Positions 1 to 8,849 are shown, counted from the stretch's first letter. The stretch is DNA of 64,000 nt from Corynebacterium simulans (GCF_001586215.1 NZ_CP014634.1:2170001-2234000); one strand, 5' to 3'. The notes: generated by a model not told the origin, from the letters alone. Numbers and translations are program-made.

Positions 1-232
1 GCCCGCACCCGCCCCAGCACCGGGCGAGCCGCAGGAAGGCGGTCTGCTCAGCCTGAACTCCGCCACCAAGGAGCAGCTGATGGAGCTGAAAGGAGTAGGA
101 GAGGTCACGGCGGAGTCCATTTTGAGCTTCCGCGAGGAATCCGGCGGTTTTACTTCCGTAGAGCAGCTGATGGAGATAAGCGGCATTGGGCCTGCAAAGT
201 TCGAGGCGCTCAAAGACCAGGTGCAATTATGA
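1..232 (+). CDS. comEA: ComEA-type helix-hairpin-helix DNA-binding protein, C-terminal part
   Basis: The window opens inside this gene; about 76 C-terminal codons remain. After a Pro/Ala linker come two helix-hairpin-helix motifs, read as LMELKGVGEVTAESI and LMEISGIGPAKFEAL. This is the DNA-binding module of the competence protein ComEA, which binds incoming double-stranded DNA outside the membrane. The stop codon overlaps the comEC start (ATGA at 229-232), so the two are probably translationally coupled. The N-terminal membrane anchor lies outside the window and cannot be judged. Confidence 0.85.
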   Translation, partial: PAPAPAPGEPQEGGLLSLNSATKEQLMELKGVGEVTAESILSFREESGGFTSVEQLMEISGIGPAKFEALKDQVQL

Positions 233-1680
233 GGCAGCTGCGCCTGCTGCCGGCCGCGTGTGCGGTGTGGCTGGCCACGCTCTTAAGCTTTAACGGCGCG
301 TGGTGCTCCTTAGTGCCGCTAGTCTGTCTAGTCCTGTGGTTCTGGCAGCGCGGCCAGGCGGTGCTCACCACGGGCCTTAGCGCCTTGGCCATCGCCGTGA
401 CTAAGGTGCGCATTTCCCGCGCGGGCCCGCTTGGCGACGTCCTGACCGGCACCGTCATAACTGAGCCCACCGAGGTGCGCTTTGGCTGGCTGCTGCGCCT
501 GCGCGTGCCCGGCTATCCCTTTCAGGTACCTGTATTTAGCGACGAACCCGCTCCAGCCGGGGCCCAAGTGACCGTGGACCATGGCACCATCACTTCGCTT
601 ACCCCGCCGGATTCTTTGGCCGCGCACGTGGCAGAGAACTTCCGCGAGCTGGTCGGCATAAGCGTTGGGCCCTCCTCACAAGGCCTGCTGCCGGGCATGG
701 TGCTGGGGGATACCACCTTGCAGACGGCGGCAGAAAAGCAGCTTTATATCGACACTGGGTTGTCACATTTGAGCGCGGTATCCGGCTCGAACGTGGCCAT
801 CGTGTGCAGCGCTGCCGCCTTGTTGGTGAAGGGACCACGGCTGCGGGTCGCGGCGTCGCTTAGCGCATTGTGCATCTTCGTGGCTTTGGTGGGGTTTGAG
901 CCTTCCGTCCAGCGCGCGGCCGTGATGGGCCTGGTGGGACTACTCGCGGTTTTAAACTCCGCGCGCATGGAGCCGATGCATGGGCTCAGCCTGGCTATTA
1001 TCGTGCTGCTTTTTATAGACAGCGAGTTGGCCAAGAACTTCGGGTTTGCGCTGTCGGTGGCGGCGACCGCCGGAATCGTGGCGCTCTCGCCGCTGCTTTA
1101 TCGCCACCTGGCGGTGATTGGATGGCCGGATATCTTCGTCCGCGCGCTCGCCGTGGCAATTGCGGCCGACCTCGTGACGATGCCGATCATCGCTCTGATG
1201 TCCGGCAAGGTATCGGTGGTCTCGGTACTTGCAAACGTGCTGGTTGCTCCCGCGACTGCTCCCGTGACCATCCTGGGATTGCTGGCAGCCCTCTTCGCGC
1301 AGCTGGGCCCGCTTTCCGTGTTGGGCGCCGGGGTGCTGCGCCTAACCGAGCCTTTTACCTGGTGGATCAACACCATCGCCCGCGGCTGCGCGGCCTTGCC
1401 GGTCAGCACCGTTGACGCTAGCCCTTTCCTGGTGTTGCTGGGCTACGGCTGGATAGTGGCGGGCATCCTCTACAAACGCCCGTTGCTCACACTTGCCTGC
1501 GTGGTTGCATTCCTGTGGCCGAGGCACTTTGATACCCCGCAGGAACCGATACATGTGGTGGCCACCGAGGAAGACATCGAGCCCATTCCGCCGGGCACAC
1601 GCAGCATCATTGTTACGCAAGATTCGCCGCCCGATTACCCCACGCGCACAGCAGATGGAATCGCAGTTTTCTACCGCTAG
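229..1680 (+). CDS. comEC: ComEC/Rec2-type DNA uptake channel, short form
   Basis: Polytopic membrane protein of 483 residues, expected to carry single-stranded DNA across the cytoplasmic membrane. N-terminal hydrophobic helices are followed by a soluble stretch and then the competence core, with MVLGD near residue 157 and GLSHLSAVSGSNVAI near 177-191, and further membrane helices to about residue 430. Full-length ComEC proteins are roughly 700-800 residues and end in a metallo-beta-lactamase-like nuclease domain. Here only a hydrophilic tail of about 50 residues follows the last helix, and no HxHxDH motif is present. The start overlaps the comEA stop. Natural transformation cannot be inferred from the sequence alone. 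Confidence 0.88.
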   Translation: MRQLRLLPAACAVWLATLLSFNGAWCSLVPLVCLVLWFWQRGQAVLTTGLSALAIAVTKVRISRAGPLGDVLTGTVITEPTEVRFGWLLRLRVPGYPFQVPVFSDEPAPAGAQVTVDHGTITSLTPPDSLAAHVAENFRELVGISVGPSSQGLLPGMVLGDTTLQTAAEKQLYIDTGLSHLSAVSGSNVAIVCSAAALLVKGPRLRVAASLSALCIFVALVGFEPSVQRAAVMGLVGLLAVLNSARMEPMHGLSLAIIVLLFIDSELAKNFGFALSVAATAGIVALSPLLYRHLAVIGWPDIFVRALAVAIAADLVTMPIIALMSGKVSVVSVLANVLVAPATAPVTILGLLAALFAQLGPLSVLGAGVLRLTEPFTWWINTIARGCAALPVSTVDASPFLVLLGYGWIVAGILYKRPLLTLACVVAFLWPRHFDTPQEPIHVVATEEDIEPIPPGTRSIIVTQDSPPDYPTRTADGIAVFYR

Positions 1681-1683
1681 AAT
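1678..1683 (+). promoter_or_regulatory. Predicted -10 element of holA, overlapping the comEC stop
   Basis: The hexamer TAGAAT begins with the TAG stop of comEC. It lies 7 nt before the holA ATG, the spacing expected for a leaderless transcript. No good Shine-Dalgarno sequence precedes holA, which supports this reading. Confidence 0.5.
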
Positions 1684-1690
1684 TGCTCCT

Positions 1691-2638
1691 ATGAATCAGG
1701 TCCATCTCATCCTTGGCGACGACGAATTCCTCACCGAACGTGCCCGCCTTTCCATCCAGAAGGCGGCCGGGGAGGGAGTCGAGGTGGTCCGCCTCAAGGC
1801 TTCTGAGGTCTCGGAGGGGGAAATCGCCATGGCGACCAGCCCTTCCCTGTTTGGTGATAACCGCGTCATCGTCATCAGCGACGTCGAAAAGGTGGGCAAG
1901 GAACTCACCCAAATCCTCCTTAAGGCCGTCGCCGATCCAGGCCCCGGCATGACCTTGGTGCTCATCTACAGCGTGACGGCCAAAACTCTCAAAGGCAAGA
2001 AGAGGCCACCAGAGCTCGTTGCCAAGCTGCGCAAAGTAGGCGAGGTGCACGAGGTGTTCTCGCTCTATCCCAACGAGCTGGGTACCTGGGCCACCCGCGA
2101 GTTCGCCTCGCACGGGGTACGGCCAACCCCCGACGTCGTCCAGGCCGTGCTCGATGGCGTGGGCTCCGATCTGCGTGAGCTGGCCTCGGCGATTTCCCAG
2201 CTGGTCTTCGATACCAACGGCAACGTCACCCGCGAGGCCGTGCACAACTACTACGTCGGCGTGGCTGAGGTGGCGAATTGGGACATCGCCGACGCCGCCG
2301 TAGCCGGGCGCGTGGAAGCCGCCGTCTCCACGTGCCGGCGCGCTCTCCAATTAGGTGCCTCGCCCGTTGCCATCTCGGCGGCGCTGGCGAATAAGGTAGG
2401 CGCAATCGCCAGGCTCTATTCCGCCCGCGGCGACCAATACTCTTTGGCCAAGGCAACCGGCCTTGCTCCTTACGTGGTGAAGCTGACTCACCCGGTGGCG
2501 CGCCGCTGGTCGGAGGATTCCGTGAACAAGGCAGTGGTGCTCATGGCCGAGCTCGATGCCGCAGTCAAAGGCCAAGGCGGCGACGAAGAGTTTGCGGTAG
2601 AGGCCGCTGTGCGTAGAGTAGCCGAGCTTGCGCGATAA
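1691..2638 (+). CDS. holA: DNA polymerase III subunit delta
   Basis: 315 residues. HolA is the delta subunit of the clamp loader that opens the sliding beta clamp during replication. The N-terminus MNQVHLILGDDEFLTERA is typical of the family, with an AAA+-like fold lacking a functional P-loop, and a helical C-terminal collar domain follows. The reading frame is open upstream inside comEC, but the ATG at 1691 fits the family N-terminus and lies just downstream of a -10 hexamer. comEA-comEC-holA is a widespread bacterial gene order. Confidence 0.9.
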   Translation: MNQVHLILGDDEFLTERARLSIQKAAGEGVEVVRLKASEVSEGEIAMATSPSLFGDNRVIVISDVEKVGKELTQILLKAVADPGPGMTLVLIYSVTAKTLKGKKRPPELVAKLRKVGEVHEVFSLYPNELGTWATREFASHGVRPTPDVVQAVLDGVGSDLRELASAISQLVFDTNGNVTREAVHNYYVGVAEVANWDIADAAVAGRVEAAVSTCRRALQLGASPVAISAALANKVGAIARLYSARGDQYSLAKATGLAPYVVKLTHPVARRWSEDSVNKAVVLMAELDAAVKGQGGDEEFAVEAAVRRVAELAR

Positions 2639-2641
2639 ACT
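2636..2641 (+). promoter_or_regulatory. Predicted -10 element of the ankyrin gene, overlapping the holA stop
   Basis: TAAACT starts with the TAA stop of holA and sits 7 nt before the ATG at 2649. It repeats the arrangement at the comEC-holA junction. Confidence 0.45.
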
Positions 2642-2648
2642 ATTTCGC

Positions 2649-3017
2649 ATGGAAGACATCCAAGAGTTTGCCTCGAAGCTTTTTGATTTCGCACGCAATG
2701 GCGACGGCACGTTGCTGGAGTACATCGCCCAAGGCGTGAACCCGAACATGGTCAACCAGGACGGCCAGTCCTTCGTCATGTTGGCGGCATACAACGGCCA
2801 TGCGGAGCTCGTGACCAAGTTAGCTGCCGCAGGCGGAAACGTGAACCTGCTCAATGACCGCAATCAATCCCCGCTGGCAGGCGCAATTTTTAAGAAGGAA
2901 GATGCGGTGATCGAAGCCCTCTTAGCAGCCGGTGCCGATCCGCAGGCCGGCCAGCCTAATGCCTTGGATTCTGCCCGCATGTTCGGCCGCGAAGATTTGA
3001 TCGAGCGCCTTTCATGA
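2649..3017 (+). CDS. Small ankyrin-repeat protein
   Basis: 122 residues. After a short helical N-terminus there are about three ankyrin repeats: GTLLEYIAQGVNPNMVNQDG, QSFVMLAAYNGHAELVTKLA with AAGGNVNLLNDRNQ, and SPLAGAIFKKEDAVIEALLA with AGADPQAG. There is no signal peptide or membrane helix, so it is probably a cytoplasmic protein-binding module whose partner is unknown. A TTG upstream at 2628 is possible, but the ATG at 2649 matches the -10 spacing. The last codons overlap the next gene as ATGA at 3014-3017. Confidence 0.75.
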   Translation: MEDIQEFASKLFDFARNGDGTLLEYIAQGVNPNMVNQDGQSFVMLAAYNGHAELVTKLAAAGGNVNLLNDRNQSPLAGAIFKKEDAVIEALLAAGADPQAGQPNALDSARMFGREDLIERLS

Positions 3018-3652
3018 GCTGGTCCGCGTTTGCGTTCCTCATCGCCATGAACATGGTGGGCGCCCTCGCGCCGGGACCAGACATCGTACTGGTGACCCGT
3101 TACGCCACCCGCTCGCGCAAGCATGCGGTTGCGGCCGTCACGGGCACTCAGGTCGGCGTGCTTTTCTGGTGCACGCTCACGGTGTTCGGCGCGGCGGCGT
3201 TGCTGACCGCATTCCCGGGGCTGCTCCGCTTCATTCAGGGCATCGGCGGCTGCTTCCTCATCTGGATGGGCCTGCAGAATGTTCGCACGGGCCTGGCGCA
3301 GCGCAAACAGCCGGCGTTGAACTTAGACGAGGCGGTATCGCGGTTGGGTAGTGTCAAGCAAGTCTTCCGCACAGGGCTTTTCACCAACCTTTCGAACCCG
3401 AAAATCGTGCTCTACTTGGCGGCGATGATCGCGCCTTTGCTGCCGCCGCACCCGCCGCTGTGGCTGGCCGCGGGGCTCGTGCTGAGCATGGGCATTTCCA
3501 GCTACTTGGTCTTCGTGACCGTTGCAACGGTGATTTCCACCAACGCTATCCGACGCCGCCTTCTTGCCGCCGGACCCATCATCGACATCGCTTCGGGTTG
3601 TTTCTTCGCCGTGGCCGGTGTGGGCCTAATTATTGCCGCTATAACAGGCTAA
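3014..3652 (+). CDS. LysE/RhtB-family amino acid exporter
   Basis: 212 residues with about six hydrophobic segments. Family features are APGPDIVLVTR near residue 17, where the P-G-P-D core is the LysE/RhtB hallmark, and GLFTNLSNPKIVLYLAA near the middle. Such proteins export amino acids or derivatives by proton exchange; the substrate cannot be assigned from sequence. The start overlaps the ankyrin gene stop. The 3' end overlaps the convergent restriction gene by 14 bp. Confidence 0.85.
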   Translation: MSWSAFAFLIAMNMVGALAPGPDIVLVTRYATRSRKHAVAAVTGTQVGVLFWCTLTVFGAAALLTAFPGLLRFIQGIGGCFLIWMGLQNVRTGLAQRKQPALNLDEAVSRLGSVKQVFRTGLFTNLSNPKIVLYLAAMIAPLLPPHPPLWLAAGLVLSMGISSYLVFVTVATVISTNAIRRRLLAAGPIIDIASGCFFAVAGVGLIIAAITG

Positions 3653-4877
3653 GTTGCTGCGGCGCGAAAAGCTCTGCCACCCACTGCGACCACGCCACCA
3701 CGGTTTGGGCGCGGCGGGGAAGCGTAGAACCAGAGATATTTAGGTCGGCCGCCTCCATGATGGCCACGGCTTCTTCCTTGCTCAGCATGCGCTGCTTCTC
3801 AGCCACGGCGGCCACCATCTCGTGGAAGACAGGCCGGCTAGCTAGCGCCTCGATGAGCTGTAGGTTGCGCCCGTCGCGGGTATCGGCCAGCTCGATTCCC
3901 TCGACCAGCTCATCCTCGATGCGCATCAGGCCCAAGTAACGGCCGGCATTCAAGTAATAGTCAGCCTGGCGGTGGCTAAACCCAAAGCGCTCGGGAATCT
4001 CCGCCTTGGGTAGTGGCAGCATCTCCCAGAGGCTGACCACGCGCGCAAAGGAATCGGCCTGGGGAAAGGGAATCTCCGCCTCGCGTGGGCTGCTGCGCCG
4101 TAGGACTGCCTTGACGGATTCGGTGTTGAGCTCGGATTCGCCGAGCATATAACGTGCGGCGGCCTCGAGCTGGATGCTGCGGAAATCCTCCGCATCGCTG
4201 AAACGATAGCGATACAGGTGGAAGATGCCGTTGGAATAGACCAGGTATACCGGCACAACTTCCTTTCCCAGCTGTTGGCTAAAACGCCGGAAAGGCAGAT
4301 AAAGCTGGCGAATGTTGAAATCGGGCGAGATGTGATTCTTGCACTCGATGAGCACCAGGCACTCGGGCGCCTCAAACCCGCCGTCTATTTCCATCTGCGC
4401 ACGGTCCACCACGAGCTCCTCGCCGCGCAGGCGCATGCTGACGGTGCCGGTGGACATGCGCCCGGCCACGGTGGCATGCAGCTTATCGACGCCCAGGAAA
4501 TCCTGCAGCACTCCCGCAATCACCGCGGCATTGAGCACGAGGGTCTCGGAGCTTAAATTGTCGAAGTCAAGCGATTCAACCCCTTGCGGAACGGGCAGCG
4601 TCTTAAGGGGCGTCACGGTCTCCGGAAAAGGCTCGTAGACGTCGAAGTTGCCCACGACGTATCCATCGCGCCGGATGGGGAAGATGCTTAAATTATGCTC
4701 CTGGAAAATCTCCGGACGGGAAGCGGAAAAGTCATGTTTGGCCAGAAGGCGCGGCTCTCGGCCGCCCTTTTCTTTGAGCTGTTTGGCGCTAAATTCCACG
4801 AAGCCTTCGCGTTCGATGCGTGCCAAGGTCTCAGCGTCGAGGATGCGCTGCCATGCGACGTCGTTAAGCCGCGCCAT
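3639..4877 (-). CDS. Type II restriction endonuclease, PD-(D/E)XK type
   Basis: 412 residues, encoded directly downstream of a Dam-like methyltransferase and overlapping it by 14 bp. The central region has a plausible PD-(D/E)XK catalytic core: an Asp in AQMEIDGGFE near residue 165, then LIECKNHI near 178, where E-C-K gives the E-x-K pair. It is followed by the basic/aromatic helix LYLPFRRFSQQL. The C-terminal third resembles a winged-helix recognition module (ERFGFSHRQADYYLNAGRYLGL). The role is cleavage of unmethylated foreign DNA. The recognition site is not deducible from this protein; it differs in length from DpnII-type enzymes, which are nearer 290 residues. The call rests on context and motif. 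Confidence 0.75.
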   Translation of the reverse strand: MARLNDVAWQRILDAETLARIEREGFVEFSAKQLKEKGGREPRLLAKHDFSASRPEIFQEHNLSIFPIRRDGYVVGNFDVYEPFPETVTPLKTLPVPQGVESLDFDNLSSETLVLNAAVIAGVLQDFLGVDKLHATVAGRMSTGTVSMRLRGEELVVDRAQMEIDGGFEAPECLVLIECKNHISPDFNIRQLYLPFRRFSQQLGKEVVPVYLVYSNGIFHLYRYRFSDAEDFRSIQLEAAARYMLGESELNTESVKAVLRRSSPREAEIPFPQADSFARVVSLWEMLPLPKAEIPERFGFSHRQADYYLNAGRYLGLMRIEDELVEGIELADTRDGRNLQLIEALASRPVFHEMVAAVAEKQRMLSKEEAVAIMEAADLNISGSTLPRRAQTVVAWSQWVAELFAPQQLSLL

Positions 4878-5706
4878 AGTTACGCACCAATACTTCGTCG
4901 ACTTTGCCGCGCTTGGATGCCACGGAATTGATGGCGCGGGTGGCCCCTACGATGTCTATCTCGTAGGCGGAATAGATCTCCTGGATGAAATCCGTGGCGG
5001 AGTTCGATAGCAGGAACTTCACGCCGGCTGCGTCGAGTTTGTCGCAGACTTCCTTAAGGCGGAGCTGATCCTCGCGGCCGAAGCCGCCGGACTGGTACCC
5101 GGTGAAGTTGCTTGTGGGATTGACTGGGTCATAGGGAGGATCGAGGTAGACAAAGTCCCCCTCTTTGGCGTCTTGCAAGATGGCGGCATAGTCACCGGTG
5201 TGGAAGGAAACCTCGTTGTCATTGAGGTACCTCGATACCCCGCGCAGGGTCTCTTCGTCACAGATGGCGGGGTTGGCGTAGCGGCCGAAGGGGGAGTTGA
5301 ACTGCCCGGCATTATTGACGCGGTAGAGGCCGTTGTAGCAGGTCTTGTTCAGGTAGATGGTGCGCGCGGCGCGCTCGGTGCGCGTCATGTGTGCGAAGGA
5401 GGAATCGCGGTCTTTGCCGCGCATCTCGTAGAAGAAGTCTTCCTCGTTGGGGTAGGTGCTTAGCAATGAGATGAGTCCGTCAACATCGTCGCGCACGGTC
5501 TCGTAGACGTTGATGAGCTCAGAGTTGAGATCGTTGACCGTGGCTTTTTCCGGGGTCAAAGAAAACAGCACCGCGCCGCCGCCCAAGAAGGGCTCGTAGT
5601 AATGGTTAAACACCGGCAGGGCAGCGTGGATTGCGGGCAGGAGCTGGCGCTTTCCGCCGACCCACTTGAGGAGCGGCTTGATGGTGTGCTGCTTGGCAAG
5701 ACTCAT
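4864..5706 (-). CDS. Dam-like N6-adenine DNA methyltransferase (D12 class)
   Basis: 280 residues. The S-adenosylmethionine motif KWVGGKRQLL is at residues 14-23 and YEPFLGGGAV follows. The family segment LNKTCYNGLYRVN is present, the catalytic motif DPPY lies near residue 188, and the C-terminus ends INSVASKRGKVDEVLVRNY. All are characteristic of the Dam/DpnM group, whose members mostly methylate A in GATC or related sites. It protects host DNA from the partner nuclease encoded next. The gene precedes the nuclease gene, as is common in type II systems. GATC is plentiful in this window, so site avoidance does not reveal the target. Confidence 0.9.
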   Translation of the reverse strand: MSLAKQHTIKPLLKWVGGKRQLLPAIHAALPVFNHYYEPFLGGGAVLFSLTPEKATVNDLNSELINVYETVRDDVDGLISLLSTYPNEEDFFYEMRGKDRDSSFAHMTRTERAARTIYLNKTCYNGLYRVNNAGQFNSPFGRYANPAICDEETLRGVSRYLNDNEVSFHTGDYAAILQDAKEGDFVYLDPPYDPVNPTSNFTGYQSGGFGREDQLRLKEVCDKLDAAGVKFLLSNSATDFIQEIYSAYEIDIVGATRAINSVASKRGKVDEVLVRNYGAA

Positions 5707-5779
5707 AGCTCAAAATCCTAGCGTGCCCACCGGACACGTTCGAAAATCAGTGCGGATCTTTCGGATTGGAGATTAAAAA

Positions 5780-5809
5780 AATGCCCTCCCTCTTGCGAGG
5801 AAAGGCATT
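5780..5809 (-). terminator. Rho-independent terminator of rpsT
   Basis: On the minus strand AATGCC pairs with GGCATT and inner CCTC pairs with GAGG around a GCAA loop. A run of seven T follows immediately. It lies 21 nt past the rpsT stop. Confidence 0.85.
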
Positions 5810-5830
5810 AACAGTCAGGCTTTAAAAAGC

Positions 5831-6094
5831 TTAGGCCATCTTGTTGAAGGCGTTAGCCATACCGGACTTCTTGTTGGCAGCCGTGTTGCGGTGGAAGACA
5901 CCCTTGGACACGGACTTGTCCAGTGCGCGGGAAGCAACGCGGAGCTGCTTCTCCGCACCTTCCTTGTCGCCTGCGGTGACAAGCTCGCGGAACTTGCGGA
6001 TCTCGGTGCGGACTGCGGAACGAACAGCCTTGTTGCGCTGACGTGCCTTCTCGTTGGTGAGAATGCGCTTCTTCTTGGACTTGATGTTTGCCAT
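5831..6094 (-). CDS. rpsT: 30S ribosomal protein bS20
   Basis: 87 residues, Lys/Arg-rich, starting [22 protein letters not shown] and ending [10 protein letters not shown], the standard bS20 ends. It binds 16S rRNA during 30S assembly. The ATG at 6094 is preceded by the ribosome-binding site AGAGGTAAT. An upstream in-frame ATG at 6133 would add a non-conserved 13-residue extension and was rejected. The gene is monocistronic, with a strong terminator downstream. Confidence 0.97.
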   Translation of the reverse strand: MANIKSKKKRILTNEKARQRNKAVRSAVRTEIRKFRELVTAGDKEGAEKQLRVASRALDKSVSKGVFHRNTAANKKSGMANAFNKMA

Positions 6095-6279
6095 TTGAAT
6101 TACCTCTTGGAATCGAAAGTGATTGAACTGCAACCAACCTGCCGGACATGTCCTGCATCTGAATTAATGCGCGGCGTTGATGTTCGATGAGCGGACCCAA
6201 GGTCCTGACCGCCCCGACCAACGCGCCCGGAAAGTAAGTAACCTAGAAGAAGTTAGCAGGAGCTGGGGTAAAACCCAAA

Positions 6280-6819
6280 TCACGCCCAGTGATAGCGGGA
6301 ACGCAAACGGTTGGCGATGCGCTCAAAGCGGCGCTCCGGGAAAAGAGTGCCTTGGCGGCGGCATTCTTCCTCAGAGATTTCGAGGATGCGATCAAGGCGT
6401 ACCCAGCACTGCCTGCCGCTTTCGTCCCACTCGCCAGTGCCGATGTCGAGCCATTCTTCCTCGTGCGCGTGGTTTGGATTTGGGGAGATCAAAAGCCCCA
6501 AAACAGTGGTGCGCGTGCGGGAGATGATGAGCACGGCGCGTTCGTGCGGCGGTGATTGCTTGCCGTCGGAAGGCGCCCAGACCCACACCACCTCGCCGGA
6601 ATCGGCCTGGCCATCCATGTCAGGGGAGAAGCAAACGGTGCGCGGATGCGAGGAGGTGGTTTCGATGCGAATCTTTGCTGCTTTGCGGGGTTCACGGTGC
6701 TCAGCAGCATTATTCATGCCTAGCCTGTTGGATATGTGAGCAAGGCCGACGTCGACTGGCTCGCGTTCTGCGATGCCAAGCGCCTGCCTTAAGCGGGTAA
6801 GTGGGTTGCCGCTAGTCAT
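6280..6819 (-). CDS. PemK/MazF-like growth-inhibitor family protein
   Basis: 179 residues. An N-terminal linker of about 50 residues precedes a PemK/MazF-like core: [20 protein letters not shown], then [20 protein letters not shown], then [14 protein letters not shown]. The core order is G-E-V-x-W near the first strand, a buried hydrophobic strand, and a D-R-I-L-E-I near the C-terminus. PemK/MazF toxins are usually mRNA endoribonucleases about 110 residues long, so this is a longer variant. No antitoxin gene is adjacent. The start at 6819 lies 7 nt after a perfect TACAAT, giving a likely leaderless message. The frame stays open far upstream across lepA, but that part has no protein character. 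Confidence 0.75.
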   Translation of the reverse strand: MTSGNPLTRLRQALGIAEREPVDVGLAHISNRLGMNNAAEHREPRKAAKIRIETTSSHPRTVCFSPDMDGQADSGEVVWVWAPSDGKQSPPHERAVLIISRTRTTVLGLLISPNPNHAHEEEWLDIGTGEWDESGRQCWVRLDRILEISEEECRRQGTLFPERRFERIANRLRSRYHWA

Positions 6820-6825
6820 GTCGAC

Positions 6826-6832
6826 TATTGTA
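6826..6832. promoter_or_regulatory. Shared divergent -10 core for pemK-like gene and lepA
   Basis: Only 18 nt (6820-6837) separate the two divergent start codons. Plus-strand TATTGT at 6826-6831 lies 6 nt before the lepA ATG. Minus-strand TACAAT at 6832-6827 lies 7 nt before the toxin ATG. The two hexamers overlap by 5 bp. Both genes would be leaderless. Confidence 0.6.
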
Positions 6833-6837
6833 GACGC

Positions 6838-8688
6838 ATGTCTAAAAACTTTGCGGCCACTACGTTTACGGATCTTTCCCAGATTCGAAACTTCTGCATT
6901 ATCGCCCACATCGACCATGGCAAGTCGACGCTGGCTGACCGCATCCTGCAGTTCTCGCAGGTCGTTGACGCGCGCGACATGCGCGATCAGTACCTCGACA
7001 ACATGGATATCGAGCGCGAGCGCGGCATTACCATTAAGGCTCAGAACGTGCGTCTGCCCTGGGTTCCGCGCACCGGTGAGCATGCGGGCGAGGAGTTCGT
7101 CATGCAGATGATTGATACGCCGGGCCACGTGGACTTTACTTACGAGGTCTCCCGCGCGCTCGAGGCATGTGAGGGCGCTATTTTGCTTGTCGACGCCGCC
7201 CAAGGCATCGAGGCGCAAACCCTCGCCAACCTTTATCTGGCGATGGAAAATGATCTGGAGATCATCCCGGTCCTCAATAAGATTGACCTCCCCGCTGCGG
7301 ATCCGGAGAAGTACGCCCTCGAGATCGCCAACATTATCGGCTGTGAGCCGGAGGACGTCCTGCGCGTGTCCGGCAAGACGGGCGAGGGCGTCGAGGAGCT
7401 GCTCGATAAGCTCGTGGATTTGGTGCCAGCGCCAACCACGGATGCGCCTGCCGACGCCCCCGCGCGCGCCATGATTTTCGACTCCGTCTATGACACCTAC
7501 CGCGGCGTCGTCACGTATATCCGCATGATGGACGGCAAGCTGACCCCGCGTCAGAAGGTCACCATGATGTCCACGGGTGCTAATCACGAGCTGCTGGAGG
7601 TGGGTATCGTCTCGCCGACCATGCGCAAGTGCGAGGGCTTGGGCCCGGGCGAGGTTGGTTACCTGATTACGGGCGTGAAGAATGTGCGTGAGACCAAGGT
7701 GGGTGACACCGTTACCTGGGCAACCAACGGCGCCGAGGAGCCGCTGAAGGGTTATGCGGACCCGAACCCGATGGTCTATTCGGGCCTTTTCCCAATCTCC
7801 CAGGCGGACTTCCCAGACCTGCGCGACGCACTGGAAAAGTTGCAGCTTAACGACGCCTCCTTGACCTTCGAGCCAGAGACCTCCGTTGCTCTGGGCTTTG
7901 GCTTCCGCTGCGGCTTCTTGGGCCTTTTGCACATGGAAATCACGCGCGATCGCTTGGAGCGCGAGTTTGGCTTGGACCTGATTTCCACCGCGCCTTCTGT
8001 TACCTACCGCGTGGTTGCAGAAGACGGCGCCGAGTCCCTCGTGCACAACCCTTCGGATTGGCCGAGCGGCAAGTTGCGCGAGGTCTACGAGCCAATCGTG
8101 AAGATGACCATCATCGTGCCGGAGCAGTTCGTGGGCCCAACCATGGAGCTGTGCCAGTCCAAGCGCGGCCAGATGGGCGGCATGGATTACCTCTCTGAAG
8201 ACCGAGTAGAGCTGCGCTACACCATGCCTTTGGGTGAGATTATCTTCGACTTCTTCGACATGCTGAAGTCTCGCACCAAGGGTTATGCTTCGCTGAACTA
8301 TGAAGAGGCGGGGGAACAGCTGTCTGATCTGGTCAAGGTGGATGTTCTGCTCAACGGCGATCCGGTCGACGCCTTCTCTGCCATCGTTCACCGCGATTCG
8401 GCGCAGTGGTACGGCAACAAGATGACGAAGAAGCTTAAAGAGCTCATTCCGCGCCAGCAGTTCGAAGTCCCGGTCCAGGCCGCCATTGGCTCCAAGATCA
8501 TTGCGCGTGAGAATATCCGCGCTATGCGCAAGGACGTCCTGGCGAAGTGCTACGGCGGCGATATTTCTCGTAAGCGTAAGCTGCTGGAGAAGCAGAAGGC
8601 TGGTAAGAAGCGCATGAAGTCCATCGGTTCGGTATCTGTTCCGCAGGAAGCGTTCGTGGCGGCGCTTTCTACCGACGGTGAGGGCTAA
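6838..8688 (+). CDS. lepA: Elongation factor 4 (LepA), translational GTPase
   Basis: 616 residues, full length. GTPase motifs are AHIDHGKS at 23-30, RGITIKAQ (switch I), DTPGH near 93 and NKIDLP near 147. EF-G-like domains follow, and then the LepA-specific C-terminal domain containing [19 protein letters not shown]. LepA acts on ribosomes, with proposed roles in back-translocation or 30S biogenesis. The start at 6838 matches the family N-terminus and a leaderless promoter. Confidence 0.97.
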   Translation: MSKNFAATTFTDLSQIRNFCIIAHIDHGKSTLADRILQFSQVVDARDMRDQYLDNMDIERERGITIKAQNVRLPWVPRTGEHAGEEFVMQMIDTPGHVDFTYEVSRALEACEGAILLVDAAQGIEAQTLANLYLAMENDLEIIPVLNKIDLPAADPEKYALEIANIIGCEPEDVLRVSGKTGEGVEELLDKLVDLVPAPTTDAPADAPARAMIFDSVYDTYRGVVTYIRMMDGKLTPRQKVTMMSTGANHELLEVGIVSPTMRKCEGLGPGEVGYLITGVKNVRETKVGDTVTWATNGAEEPLKGYADPNPMVYSGLFPISQADFPDLRDALEKLQLNDASLTFEPETSVALGFGFRCGFLGLLHMEITRDRLEREFGLDLISTAPSVTYRVVAEDGAESLVHNPSDWPSGKLREVYEPIVKMTIIVPEQFVGPTMELCQSKRGQMGGMDYLSEDRVELRYTMPLGEIIFDFFDMLKSRTKGYASLNYEEAGEQLSDLVKVDVLLNGDPVDAFSAIVHRDSAQWYGNKMTKKLKELIPRQQFEVPVQAAIGSKIIARENIRAMRKDVLAKCYGGDISRKRKLLEKQKAGKKRMKSIGSVSVPQEAFVAALSTDGEG

Positions 8689-8706
8689 TACTGCGCTTAT
8701 CGACGT

Positions 8707-8730
8707 CCCCGGGGCTGGGGCAGCCGGGGG
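8707..8730 (+). terminator. Possible lepA terminator
   Basis: A G+C-rich hairpin with CCCCGG-type and CAGCCGGGG arms lies 18 nt after lepA and is followed by actaattttt. The T tract is displaced by five bases, so efficiency is uncertain. Confidence 0.4.
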
Positions 8731-8787
8731 ACTAATTTTTCGAACACTCTTGCGGATGTCCGGGGTGTATTATATCTTGGGTTTGTA

Positions 8788-8820
8788 CAGCTTGGAGGGG
8801 AAGCTGACCGGCATCGCCGG
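8788..8820 (+). promoter_or_regulatory. Tandem small hairpins in the HNH gene leader
   Basis: Two adjacent inverted repeats precede the HNH gene: CAGCTT/AAGCTG with a 7-nt loop, then CCGGC-ATC-GCCGG. A TATTAT -10-like hexamer lies about 20 nt upstream. The role is unknown; they could stabilise the leader or act as operators. Confidence 0.3.
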
Positions 8821-8849
8821 ATAATAGAAAATAAACCTAGGAGACTTCG

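Noticed and set aside
6280-6819. Complete PemIK/MazEF toxin-antitoxin module
   Set aside because: No small antitoxin gene lies on either side; the neighbours are rpsT and lepA.
6280-8391. A 703-codon open frame on the minus strand covering lepA and joined to the PemK-like gene
   Set aside because: Only the last 179 codons look like protein. The rest is the antisense of a highly conserved GTPase gene, rich in His/Arg/Asp as expected for an antisense frame of high-GC coding DNA.
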